Assembly (NCBI GenBank): GCA_018991295.1
Contig: JAGKSZ010000214.1
Coordinates: 1-5,628 of the forward strand
Source of the DNA: Porphyrobacter sp.
GTDB taxonomy: Bacteria > Pseudomonadota > Alphaproteobacteria > Sphingomonadales > Sphingomonadaceae
DNA: 5,628 bases
Reading direction: 5' to 3'
Below are positions 1-5,068 of the stretch, piece by piece. The notes under the pieces are model-generated. The model was not told the DNA's origin. It saw nothing but the letters and a program-made list of their open reading frames with translations, and ran no database searches. Each line of letters begins with the position of its first letter. Within the stretch, counting starts at the first letter, position 1. The position numbers were made by a program, and so were the translations under genes.

Positions 1-846
1 CTCGTTCACGTTCTCGAAGAACGACGGGTTGACGGCCGCGAAGTTCGGCAGGTGGAAGCTCGCATTGAAATTGATCGAGGCGCCCTTGAGGTCCGAATAG
101 CGGGCCTTCACGTCGAGTTCGGTATTGGGCCCCAGTTCGGTCACGAAACGCGCATCGAGACCGAAGATTTCCTGATCGTCGATCGTCTTGGAATTGTTGA
201 GGAACCGGTTGCGGAAGAAGCCATCGGTGCGGAAATAATTGGCCGACAGCACGAGCCCTGCGGTGTCCCCGATCGGGGTGGAGATGAAGGCATTGCCGGT
301 CCAGGTGCGCTGCTCGGCCACGCGTACCATGGCCCCGCCTTCCAGACTGTCGCCCGGCTTCAGCGTTTGCAGCACGATCGCACCGGCCGCCGCGTTGCGG
401 CCATAGAGCGCGCCTTGCGGACCTTTCAGGATTTCCACCTGCCGCAGCGTGCCCTGGTTCTGGTTGAGCTGGGCAGTGTTGGTCTTGAGGATGCCGTCAA
501 CCACCAGCGCAACCGAGCTTTCCGCATCGCGCGCACCGTTGATGCCGCGGATGTTGATCTGGGTATCGCCCGCTTCCGCCGTGCCGGTCACGATGGTCAC
601 ACCCGGGGTCAGCTGGATGAAATCATCGGCGCGCTGCACGCCGGTCTTGGCGAGGGTTTCGGCGCTGAACACCGTCACGGCGGCGGGCACTTCAGCAAGG
701 GTTTCCGACTGACGGCGGGCGGTGACGATAATGCCGCCCTCTTCCTGTGCTCCGGCCGTACCGGGGGCATCCTGCGCCATCGCAGGCGCACTCAGGGCAA
801 TGGCGCCCAGAGCCGCGCCAGAGGCAAGAACGAGACGGATATTCAT
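1..846 (-). CDS. TonB-dependent outer-membrane receptor, N-terminal part (cut by window edge)
   Basis: Outer-membrane active transporter that takes up a ligand using energy passed on by TonB/ExbBD. The reading frame is open for 282 codons from the ATG at 846-844 to the left edge; full family members usually have 700-900 residues, so about two thirds is missing. Residues 1-24 form a Sec signal peptide (basic start MNIR, hydrophobic core, likely cleavage AMA|QD). A TonB box-like GGIIVTARR lies at about 37-45. The plug domain follows, with LTPGV, an INIRGI strand, VDGI, and the hallmark ILKGPQGALYGRNAAAGAI at 139-157; barrel strands begin after that. The start is supported by AGGAG (860-856 on the minus strand) nine bases upstream. 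It is divergent from the GntR regulator, with a shared palindromic operator-like site between them, so regulated uptake of the locus substrate is likely. The ligand is unknown; the motif style is that of sphingomonad receptors. Confidence 0.95.
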   Translation of the reverse strand, partial: MNIRLVLASGAALGAIALSAPAMAQDAPGTAGAQEEGGIIVTARRQSETLAEVPAAVTVFSAETLAKTGVQRADDFIQLTPGVTIVTGTAEAGDTQINIRGINGARDAESSVALVVDGILKTNTAQLNQNQGTLRQVEILKGPQGALYGRNAAAGAIVLQTLKPGDSLEGGAMVRVAEQRTWTGNAFISTPIGDTAGLVLSANYFRTDGFFRNRFLNNSKTIDDQEIFGLDARFVTELGPNTELDVKARYSDLKGASINFNASFHLPNFAAVNPSFFENVNE

Positions 847-889
847 AAGGCGGCTCTCCTGAAGTGGGATCGAGAGGTGGGTAGCGGGA

Positions 890-1048
890 TCAGGCCTGAA
901 CGGCAGGCCGGTCAGGCGCGAAGGGCAAGAAGGTCATGATGGCGCCCGGCAGGACGGGACGCAGAAACGGGAACGCAGCCAACAGGGCGCAGGCAGCGGC
1001 CCCGGCCTCATTCCTTGCGATCGGCACGATACGCTTGATGCAGTTCAC
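890..1048 (-). CDS. Possible 52-residue small ORF in the receptor leader
   Basis: Speculative small gene, not recognised. It starts with GTG (1048-1046) behind a good ribosome binding site AGGGGAG (1061-1055, six-base spacer) and ends with TGA at 892-890, 43 bases before the receptor start. The predicted peptide begins VNCIKRIVPIARNE and continues with an Ala/Leu/Phe/Pro-rich, largely hydrophobic stretch at about 15-43, with cysteines at 3 and 20 and no charged cluster except near the ends. Most third codon positions are G or C, as in real genes here, but high-GC DNA gives such ORFs by chance. If the candidate minus-strand promoter at 1081-1108 is used, this ORF lies inside the receptor's 5' leader and could be a leader peptide or a small membrane protein. 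No known family was recognised. Confidence 0.25.
   Translation of the reverse strand: MNCIKRIVPIARNEAGAAACALLAAFPFLRPVLPGAIMTFLPFAPDRPAVQA
893..909 (-). other. Short perfect hairpin in the receptor leader
   Basis: GGCCTG (893-898) and CAGGCC (904-909) form a six-base-pair GC-rich stem with a five-base loop, 47 bases before the receptor start codon and overlapping the end of the small ORF. No T run follows on either strand, so it is not an intrinsic terminator. It could be a leader structure, but a stem this short is not rare in DNA of this composition. Confidence 0.3.
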
Positions 1049-1067
1049 GGCGCGCTCCCCTGCTGCC

Positions 1068-1095
1068 TTGCACGGCGGTGGTTATTGTATACAAA
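1068..1095 (+). promoter_or_regulatory. Candidate promoter for the GntR regulator
   Basis: TTGCAC (1068-1073) and TACAAA (1090-1095) are separated by 16 bases on the plus strand. The matches are only moderate (three and four of six). The -10 lies inside the palindromic operator, so binding there would block both this promoter and the divergent one, which would give autoregulation. This is weak evidence on its own; the position of the operator is what makes it worth recording. Confidence 0.25.
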
Positions 1096-1108
1096 ACACG
1101 TCCGTCAA
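1081..1108 (-). promoter_or_regulatory. Candidate promoter for the TonB-dependent receptor
   Basis: On the minus strand TTGACG (1108-1103, five of six bases of the -35 consensus) is followed after 16 bases by AATAAC (1086-1081, four of six of the -10 consensus). The palindrome at 1085-1094 lies in the spacer and touches the -10, the usual position for repression. Transcription from here would give the receptor a leader of roughly 230 bases, which is long, so another promoter closer to the gene is possible. Confidence 0.35.
1084..1095. promoter_or_regulatory. Palindromic operator-like site 1 for the GntR/FCD regulator
   Basis: ATTGTATACAAA contains the perfect ten-base palindrome TTGTATACAA (1085-1094). 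It lies between the divergent receptor and regulator genes. The same 12 bases recur at 1994-2005 before the lyase-hyuAB group, and no other GTATAC was seen in the window. FadR-subfamily GntR regulators commonly bind short GT-n-AC palindromes of this kind, so the adjacent regulator is the natural ligand. Binding is inferred, not shown. Confidence 0.65.
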
Positions 1109-1130
1109 GCACTTTGCAAAATTGTTGCAT

Positions 1131-1186
1131 CAAGCGGTGGCCAAGTGTGTTTTTGTCACCTCACACCGCTTGCGGTCGGCACCGCA
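1131..1186 (+). other. Two tandem hairpins in the regulator leader
   Basis: CAAGCGGTG (1131-1139) can pair with CACCGCTTG (1164-1172) across a 24-base loop. Directly after it, TGCGGT (1171-1176) pairs with ACCGCA (1181-1186) around a CGGC tetraloop. The element GCGGT/ACCGC thus occurs twice in alternating order, so the first and last copies could also pair. No T run follows, so neither is an intrinsic terminator. They end ten bases before the AAGGA of the leader ORF and might affect translation initiation there. Confidence 0.35.
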
Positions 1187-1205
1187 GGCACGCACAAGGA
1201 AACCC

Positions 1206-1253
1206 ATGAACGCAGCCCCTTTTTCCTCGTCCCGCCGGATCGCCAGGTCATGA
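1206..1253 (+). CDS. 15-codon upstream ORF overlapping the regulator start (ATGA)
   Basis: ATG at 1206 follows a strong ribosome binding site AAGGA (1196-1200, five-base spacer). The peptide MNAAPFSSSRRIARS ends at a TGA (1251-1253) that overlaps the regulator's ATG (1250-1252) as ATGA. The regulator itself has only a weak AGG five bases upstream (1244-1246 region). This arrangement suggests translational coupling: ribosomes load at the leader ORF, stop, and restart on the regulator. The alternative is a single-base sequence error, with the peptide being the true N terminus of the regulator in a shifted frame; Ser/Arg-rich disordered extensions are common ahead of GntR winged helices. Confidence 0.45.
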   Translation: MNAAPFSSSRRIARS

Positions 1254-1936
1254 GCCGCGCCTCCGACCGGGCCTATGCAGCAATCCGCGCCCACCTGCTC
1301 AGCGGACAGGTGGTCGCGGGCGAGCAGCTGACCGAAGATCAGCTCGCCCAGATCACCGGGGTCAGCCGCACGCCCGTGCGCGAAGCGGTGCGGCGGCTGG
1401 AAAACGAGCTGCTGCTGGTGCGATCGGACACCAAGCGACTGTTCGTGGCCGATTGGAGCCGCGATGACATCGAGGAGCTTTTCACGCTGCGCCAGATGCT
1501 GGAATGTCATGCCGCAGAGCGCGCCGCGCGGCGGCTTTCCAGAGAGCAGATCGCCGCGCTCGACAGCATCAACCGTGATCTGAAGGCAGCAGTCGATGGG
1601 GCGCTGCCCGATGTGGGCCGCTTTCTCGATGCCAACCGCGCCTTTCACGAAGTGATCATCGAGGCCGCCGGATCGCCGCGGCTCGGGCAATTGCTGGCCC
1701 GATTGGTCGAAGCACCGGTCGTGCTGCGCACAGCGCGCACCTATTCCCAGGACGATCTGCGCCAATCAGCCCGCGATCATGATGAACTGGTGGCCGCCTT
1801 TGCCGCGCGCGATCCGGAGTGGGCGCGTGCGGTAATGGGCAGCCACCTGCGCCGCGCCTTCCACACCTTTGCCCGCGCGGTCGGCCCGGCTGGCACCACC
1901 GATCAGGCCCCGCCAAGCGATGCAAAAGACGCATAA
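1250..1936 (+). CDS. GntR-family transcriptional regulator, FadR/FCD subfamily
   Basis: DNA-binding regulator of 228 residues, the normal length for the FadR subfamily. Residues about 4-70 form the GntR winged helix, with the typical LLSGQVVAGEQLTEDQLA, then GVSRTPVREAVRRLE as the recognition helix region. Residues about 75-215 form the all-helical FCD ligand domain: N129-x-x-F-H133, H177 in HDELVAAF, and H199 in the SHLRRAF helix, three histidines in the positions that usually hold a metal. The position four before H133, often Asp, is Asn here, a common variant. The ATG at 1250 is chosen because the winged helix begins right after it; the frame also opens upstream from a TTG at 1085, but that codon lies in the operator and the added residues look non-coding. 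It probably represses the receptor, itself and the lyase-hyuAB group through the two TTGTATACAA sites, released by a small carboxylic-acid-type ligand. The ligand is unknown. Confidence 0.93.
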   Translation: MSRASDRAYAAIRAHLLSGQVVAGEQLTEDQLAQITGVSRTPVREAVRRLENELLLVRSDTKRLFVADWSRDDIEELFTLRQMLECHAAERAARRLSREQIAALDSINRDLKAAVDGALPDVGRFLDANRAFHEVIIEAAGSPRLGQLLARLVEAPVVLRTARTYSQDDLRQSARDHDELVAAFAARDPEWARAVMGSHLRRAFHTFARAVGPAGTTDQAPPSDAKDA

Positions 1937-1993
1937 CAACGCGATCATGCACGCAAGGTTCCAGCCCAAGTCAAGATGCCAAGCATGATTGCA

Positions 1994-2005
1994 ATTGTAT
2001 ACAAA
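1994..2005. promoter_or_regulatory. Palindromic operator-like site 2 upstream of the lyase-hyuAB group
   Basis: ATTGTATACAAA repeats site 1 base for base and contains TTGTATACAA at 1995-2004. It lies 57 bases after the regulator's stop codon and 50 bases before the lyase start, in a 119-base gap. An additional palindrome ATTGCAAT (1988-1995) abuts it. No convincing -35/-10 pair was found, although TACAAA at 2000-2005 could serve as a -10 as at site 1. The site suggests that the catabolic genes have their own regulated promoter instead of depending on read-through from the regulator gene. Confidence 0.65.
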
Positions 2006-2055
2006 TCGGGTAATTCAACCTACCCGGCCACGGAAGCAGCAACAGGCGATTCACG

Positions 2056-2976
2056 ATGTCAGGCCCACAGCCGGAAGGCGCAATCGAACTGGTCGAGGTA
2101 GGCCCGCGTGATGGCTTGCAGAACGAGCCGGACATCATCTCCACCGCCACCAAGCTCGATCTGATCGGCCGAATGATCGGTTACGGCGCACGGCGTCTGG
2201 AGGTGGCAAGCTTCGTCCACCCCGCCCGCGTGCCGCAAATGGCAGACGCGGAAGACGTGATTGCCGGGCTGCCTGACCGGGCAGACTGCACCTATGTCGG
2301 CCTTGTCCTCAACAAGCGCGGGGTGCTGCGCGCGCTTGCCACGCGGGAGAACGGGGCGCGAGGGATCGATCAGGTCGGCTGCGTGGTGGTCGCCAGTGAC
2401 ACCTTCGGCCAGAAGAACCAGGGCCAGACCATTCAGCAGGGCATCGCGGAAACACGCGAAATGCTGCGCTTTGCCCGTGCGGAAGGCATCCGCGCACAGG
2501 TGACGATCAGCGCCGCCTTCGGCTGCCCGTTCGAGGGGGAGGTTCGCCACGATACCGTCCTCGCCATCGCAGCAGAACTTGCCGCCGAAGCGCCCGAGGA
2601 AATCGCATTGGCCGATACCATCGGGGTCGCCGCCCCCTTCGAGGCGGGCGAGTTGTTCGGAAAGCTGGGCGAATTGCTTTCAGGAAAAATCCCGATGCGC
2701 GCCCATTTCCACAACACGCGCGGCACCGGCATCGCCAATGCATGGGAGGCCTACAAGGCGGGCGTGCGGGTGTTCGACGCATCGCTCGGCGGCCTTGGCG
2801 GCTGCCCCTTCGCTCCGCGTGCGACGGGAAATATCGCCACGGAAGACCTCATCTACATGATGGCGCGTTCCGGTGTGCCGAGCGGCATAAATCTCGAAGC
2901 GGCGATTACCGCCAACAAGTGGTTTGCGGGTGTGCTGGGGCGGGAACTCCCGTCGGCGGTCGCCCGCGCCGCATGA
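2056..2976 (+). CDS. HMG-CoA lyase-like enzyme (HMGL/DRE-TIM family)
   Basis: Cytoplasmic TIM-barrel lyase of 306 residues, full length for the family. Classical members cleave 3-hydroxy-3-methylglutaryl-CoA to acetoacetate and acetyl-CoA with a divalent metal. Visible catalytic elements are VGPRDGLQNE at 15-24 (R18, D19), E49 before SFVHP, FGCPFEG in the middle, ADTIGVA, H217 and H219 in HFHNTRG, C250 in GGLGGCPFA, and N259 in TGNIATED. These match Arg41, Asp42, Glu72, His233, His235, Cys266 and Asn275 of the human enzyme. Differences from the classical enzyme are HFHNTRG for HxHDTYG, SLGGLGGCPF for SVAGLGGCPY, PRATGN for PGASGN or QGASGN, and SFVHPAR for SFVSPKW. A related 3-hydroxyacyl-CoA substrate is therefore possible. 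The ribosome binding site is weak (AGG 2044-2046, nine bases from ATG). It is first in a group with hyuA and hyuB and lies behind operator site 2. Confidence 0.9.
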   Translation: MSGPQPEGAIELVEVGPRDGLQNEPDIISTATKLDLIGRMIGYGARRLEVASFVHPARVPQMADAEDVIAGLPDRADCTYVGLVLNKRGVLRALATRENGARGIDQVGCVVVASDTFGQKNQGQTIQQGIAETREMLRFARAEGIRAQVTISAAFGCPFEGEVRHDTVLAIAAELAAEAPEEIALADTIGVAAPFEAGELFGKLGELLSGKIPMRAHFHNTRGTGIANAWEAYKAGVRVFDASLGGLGGCPFAPRATGNIATEDLIYMMARSGVPSGINLEAAITANKWFAGVLGRELPSAVARAA

Positions 2977-3006
2977 ACTGAAGGATGCTTTCGTGAAGGA
3001 CAGGGC

Positions 3007-5064
3007 ATGACATACAGGCTGGGCGTTGATGTGGGCGGAACTTTCACCGACCTGCTGCTGTTTGACGAGGCGAGCGGCGCTTTTTGGCGGCACAAGACCC
3101 CGTCAACCCCGCACGACAGCTCGGAAGGCATCCTGACGGGCGTAAAGGCCATCATGGACAAGGCGGGCATCACCGCCGAGGACATCACTTACTTCCTCCA
3201 CGGCACCACCGTGGCGACCAACGCCGTGCTGGAGGGCAAGGGCGCGAAGGTCGGCCTCGTCACGACGCAAGGCTACCGCGACATCATGCAGATCGCCCGC
3301 AGCTTCGTGCCCGGCGGGCTTGCCGCGTGGATCGTGTGGCCCAAGCCGCAACCGCTCGCACGCCTCGAACACACGGTCGAAGTTCCCGGCCGCATGGACG
3401 CGCAGGGCCGCGAGGTTGCCCCGCTCGACGAAGACGCGGTGCGCGCCGCGCTGCGCAAGCTCAAGGGTGATCGCGTAGAGGCGCTGACCGTCTCCCTGAT
3501 GAACGCCTACCTCAATGGCGCGCACGAGGCCCGTATCGGCGCAATCGCCGCTGAAGAACTGCCCGGTATCCCCGTCTCGCTCTCCCACGAAGTCCTGCCC
3601 GAAATGCAGGAATACGAGCGCACGCTCTCGACCGTGGCCAATGCGGCGGTGCGCCCGGTGGTGAGCAAGTATGTCTCCAATCTGCGCACCAAGCTGGAGG
3701 CCGAGGGGCTGAAGGGCCGCCTCTCGCTGCTGCGTTCCGATGGCGGCCTGATGAGCAGCCAGAAGGCGGAAGAACACCCCGTCAATATCCTCATGTCCGG
3801 CCCGGCGGGCGGCGTGACGGGCGCGCTGTGGGTGGCGAAGAATGCGGGCTTCGAGAATATCCTGACGCTGGATGTCGGCGGCACCTCCACCGATGTCGCG
3901 CTGATCCAGGGCTTGGAACCGCGCCGCCAGCGCACCACCGAAGTCGGGCACCTGTCGGTCCGCGCCTCCGCGCTCGACGTGAAGACCGTGGGTGCAGGCG
4001 GCGGTTCGATCGCCCACGTGCCGCAGCTCACCGGGGCGCTGCGCGTCGGGCCCGAGAGCGCGGGCGCGGTGCCCGGCCCCGTCGCCTACAACAAGGGCGG
4101 CACGCTGCCCACGGTGACCGATGCCAATGTGGTGCTGGGATACCTGCCTGAAGACCTCCTCGGCGGCAGCTTCAAGCTTGACCGCGAGGGCGCCAAGGCA
4201 GCGGTGCAGACCATCGCCGATGCCTTGGGCGTCACCCTGATGGAAGCCGCGCGCGGGATCATCGATATCGTCAACGAAAACATGTTCGGTGCCTTGCGCA
4301 TGATCTCTGTCCAGCAGGGTTATGACCCGCGCGAATTCGCGCTGATGGGTTTCGGCGGGGCGGGACCGCTCCATGTGAACGCTGTCGCCCGGTTGATGGG
4401 TTCGTGGCCCGCGATCTCACCCGTCTCCCCCGGCGTGCTGTGCGCGCTTGGCGATGCGACCACGCGGATGCGCACCGAGACTGCGCGCAGCTTCTCGCGC
4501 CTCGCCCGCGACACGACCATCGCCGATCTGGTCGCGGTTCTCGACGAAATGGCCGCACAGACCCGCAGCGAATTGCTGGCCGACGGCATCCCCGAGGATC
4601 AGATCACCTCGCTGTTCGAAATCGACGTGCGCTATGCGGGCCAAGCCTTCGAGGTGCCACTGACGATCACGCAGGACATTCTCGAGGCGGACGGGATCGA
4701 AGGCATCCTCGCCCGCTTCGACGAGGAGCATCTGCGCCTGTTCACCTTCAACATGGACACCCCCCACGAGATCGTGAACCTGCGCGCTGTCGCTCAGGGG
4801 CAGGCCCCTGCCCTGCCCGCCGCCGAGCTGCCCAAGGGCGACGGCAACCCCGTCGCCGCCAAGATCCGCGACCACGTGATGTGGATCGGAGCAGAGGAGC
4901 GCCCGGCGGTGATCTACGACCGCGCGCGTCTGCGGCAGGGCGACATCATCCAAGGCCCCGCGATCATCACCGAGATGGATTCGACCACGCTGGTCGAACA
5001 TGATTGCCGCGCCGCCGTGGACGCTGTCGGCAATATCCTGATCACTCTGAAGACGGAAGGCTAA
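3007..5064 (+). CDS. hyuA: Hydantoinase/oxoprolinase family protein, A subunit (ATP-binding)
   Basis: ATP-binding subunit of 685 residues, the usual length. The family includes N-methylhydantoinase, 5-oxoprolinase, caprolactamase and the ATP-dependent acetone and acetophenone carboxylases; the A subunit phosphorylates the substrate. The N-terminal domain (about 4-180) carries the phosphate loop GVDVGGTFTDLLLFD (6-20) and HGTTVATNAVLEGKG (65-79). The central domain (about 200-490) has SGPAGGVTGA (264-273), LDVGGTSTDVAL (288-299), GAGGGSIA (329-336), GPESAGAVPGP (348-358), GFGGAGPLHV (448-457) and SPGVLCALGDATT (474-486). These are the actin/ASKHA-type nucleotide-binding elements. The rest is the C-terminal domain ending in ITEMDSTTLVEHD and a short tail. 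AAGGA at 2996-3000 stands six bases before the ATG. The gene follows the lyase by 30 bases and precedes hyuB by four. The motifs alone do not separate ring hydrolysis from ketone carboxylation. The symbol is a family name, not proof of hydantoin use. Confidence 0.93.
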   Translation: MTYRLGVDVGGTFTDLLLFDEASGAFWRHKTPSTPHDSSEGILTGVKAIMDKAGITAEDITYFLHGTTVATNAVLEGKGAKVGLVTTQGYRDIMQIARSFVPGGLAAWIVWPKPQPLARLEHTVEVPGRMDAQGREVAPLDEDAVRAALRKLKGDRVEALTVSLMNAYLNGAHEARIGAIAAEELPGIPVSLSHEVLPEMQEYERTLSTVANAAVRPVVSKYVSNLRTKLEAEGLKGRLSLLRSDGGLMSSQKAEEHPVNILMSGPAGGVTGALWVAKNAGFENILTLDVGGTSTDVALIQGLEPRRQRTTEVGHLSVRASALDVKTVGAGGGSIAHVPQLTGALRVGPESAGAVPGPVAYNKGGTLPTVTDANVVLGYLPEDLLGGSFKLDREGAKAAVQTIADALGVTLMEAARGIIDIVNENMFGALRMISVQQGYDPREFALMGFGGAGPLHVNAVARLMGSWPAISPVSPGVLCALGDATTRMRTETARSFSRLARDTTIADLVAVLDEMAAQTRSELLADGIPEDQITSLFEIDVRYAGQAFEVPLTITQDILEADGIEGILARFDEEHLRLFTFNMDTPHEIVNLRAVAQGQAPALPAAELPKGDGNPVAAKIRDHVMWIGAEERPAVIYDRARLRQGDIIQGPAIITEMDSTTLVEHDCRAAVDAVGNILITLKTEG

Positions 5065-5068
5065 GACC

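Larger units (their letters stand above)
1032..1136. repeat. 11-bp inverted repeat bracketing the operator
   Basis: CGCTTGATGCA (1032-1042) is the exact reverse complement of TGCATCAAGCG (1126-1136). The arms are 83 bases apart and their midpoint (1084) falls within about six bases of the centre of the TTGTATACAA palindrome (1089.5). The arms might be paired binding sites for a looping regulator, or a long-range stem. The left arm also lies within codons 3-6 of the possible small ORF. Chance occurrence is unlikely but not excluded. Confidence 0.4.

Noticed and set aside
52..939. Long plus-strand open frame (295 codons) opposite the receptor gene
   Set aside because: It lies antisense to a receptor frame with clear signal peptide, TonB box and plug motifs. 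Its translation shows no domain; such antisense frames are usual in high-GC DNA.
847..1080. Riboswitch in the receptor leader, such as a cobalamin element
   Set aside because: No cobalamin-box or TPP-type conserved segments were seen; only a small hairpin and a small ORF.
1085..1249. Upstream extension of the regulator to a TTG at 1085
   Set aside because: The TTG is part of the operator palindrome, has no ribosome binding site, and would add 55 residues ahead of the winged helix that family members lack.
936..1253. Plus-strand open frame of 105 codons before the regulator
   Set aside because: Its upstream part crosses the operator and promoters and looks non-coding. Only its last 15 codons, behind AAGGA, were kept as a leader ORF.
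1944..1989. ATCATGC (1944-1950) and GCATGAT (1983-1989) as a terminator after the regulator
   Set aside because: Only seven base pairs, a 32-base loop and no T run; too weak for an intrinsic terminator.
3103..4374. 423-codon minus-strand open frame opposite hyuA
   Set aside because: The plus-strand hyuA frame carries all ATPase family motifs; the antisense translation is His/Arg/Gly/Ala-rich without recognisable domains.
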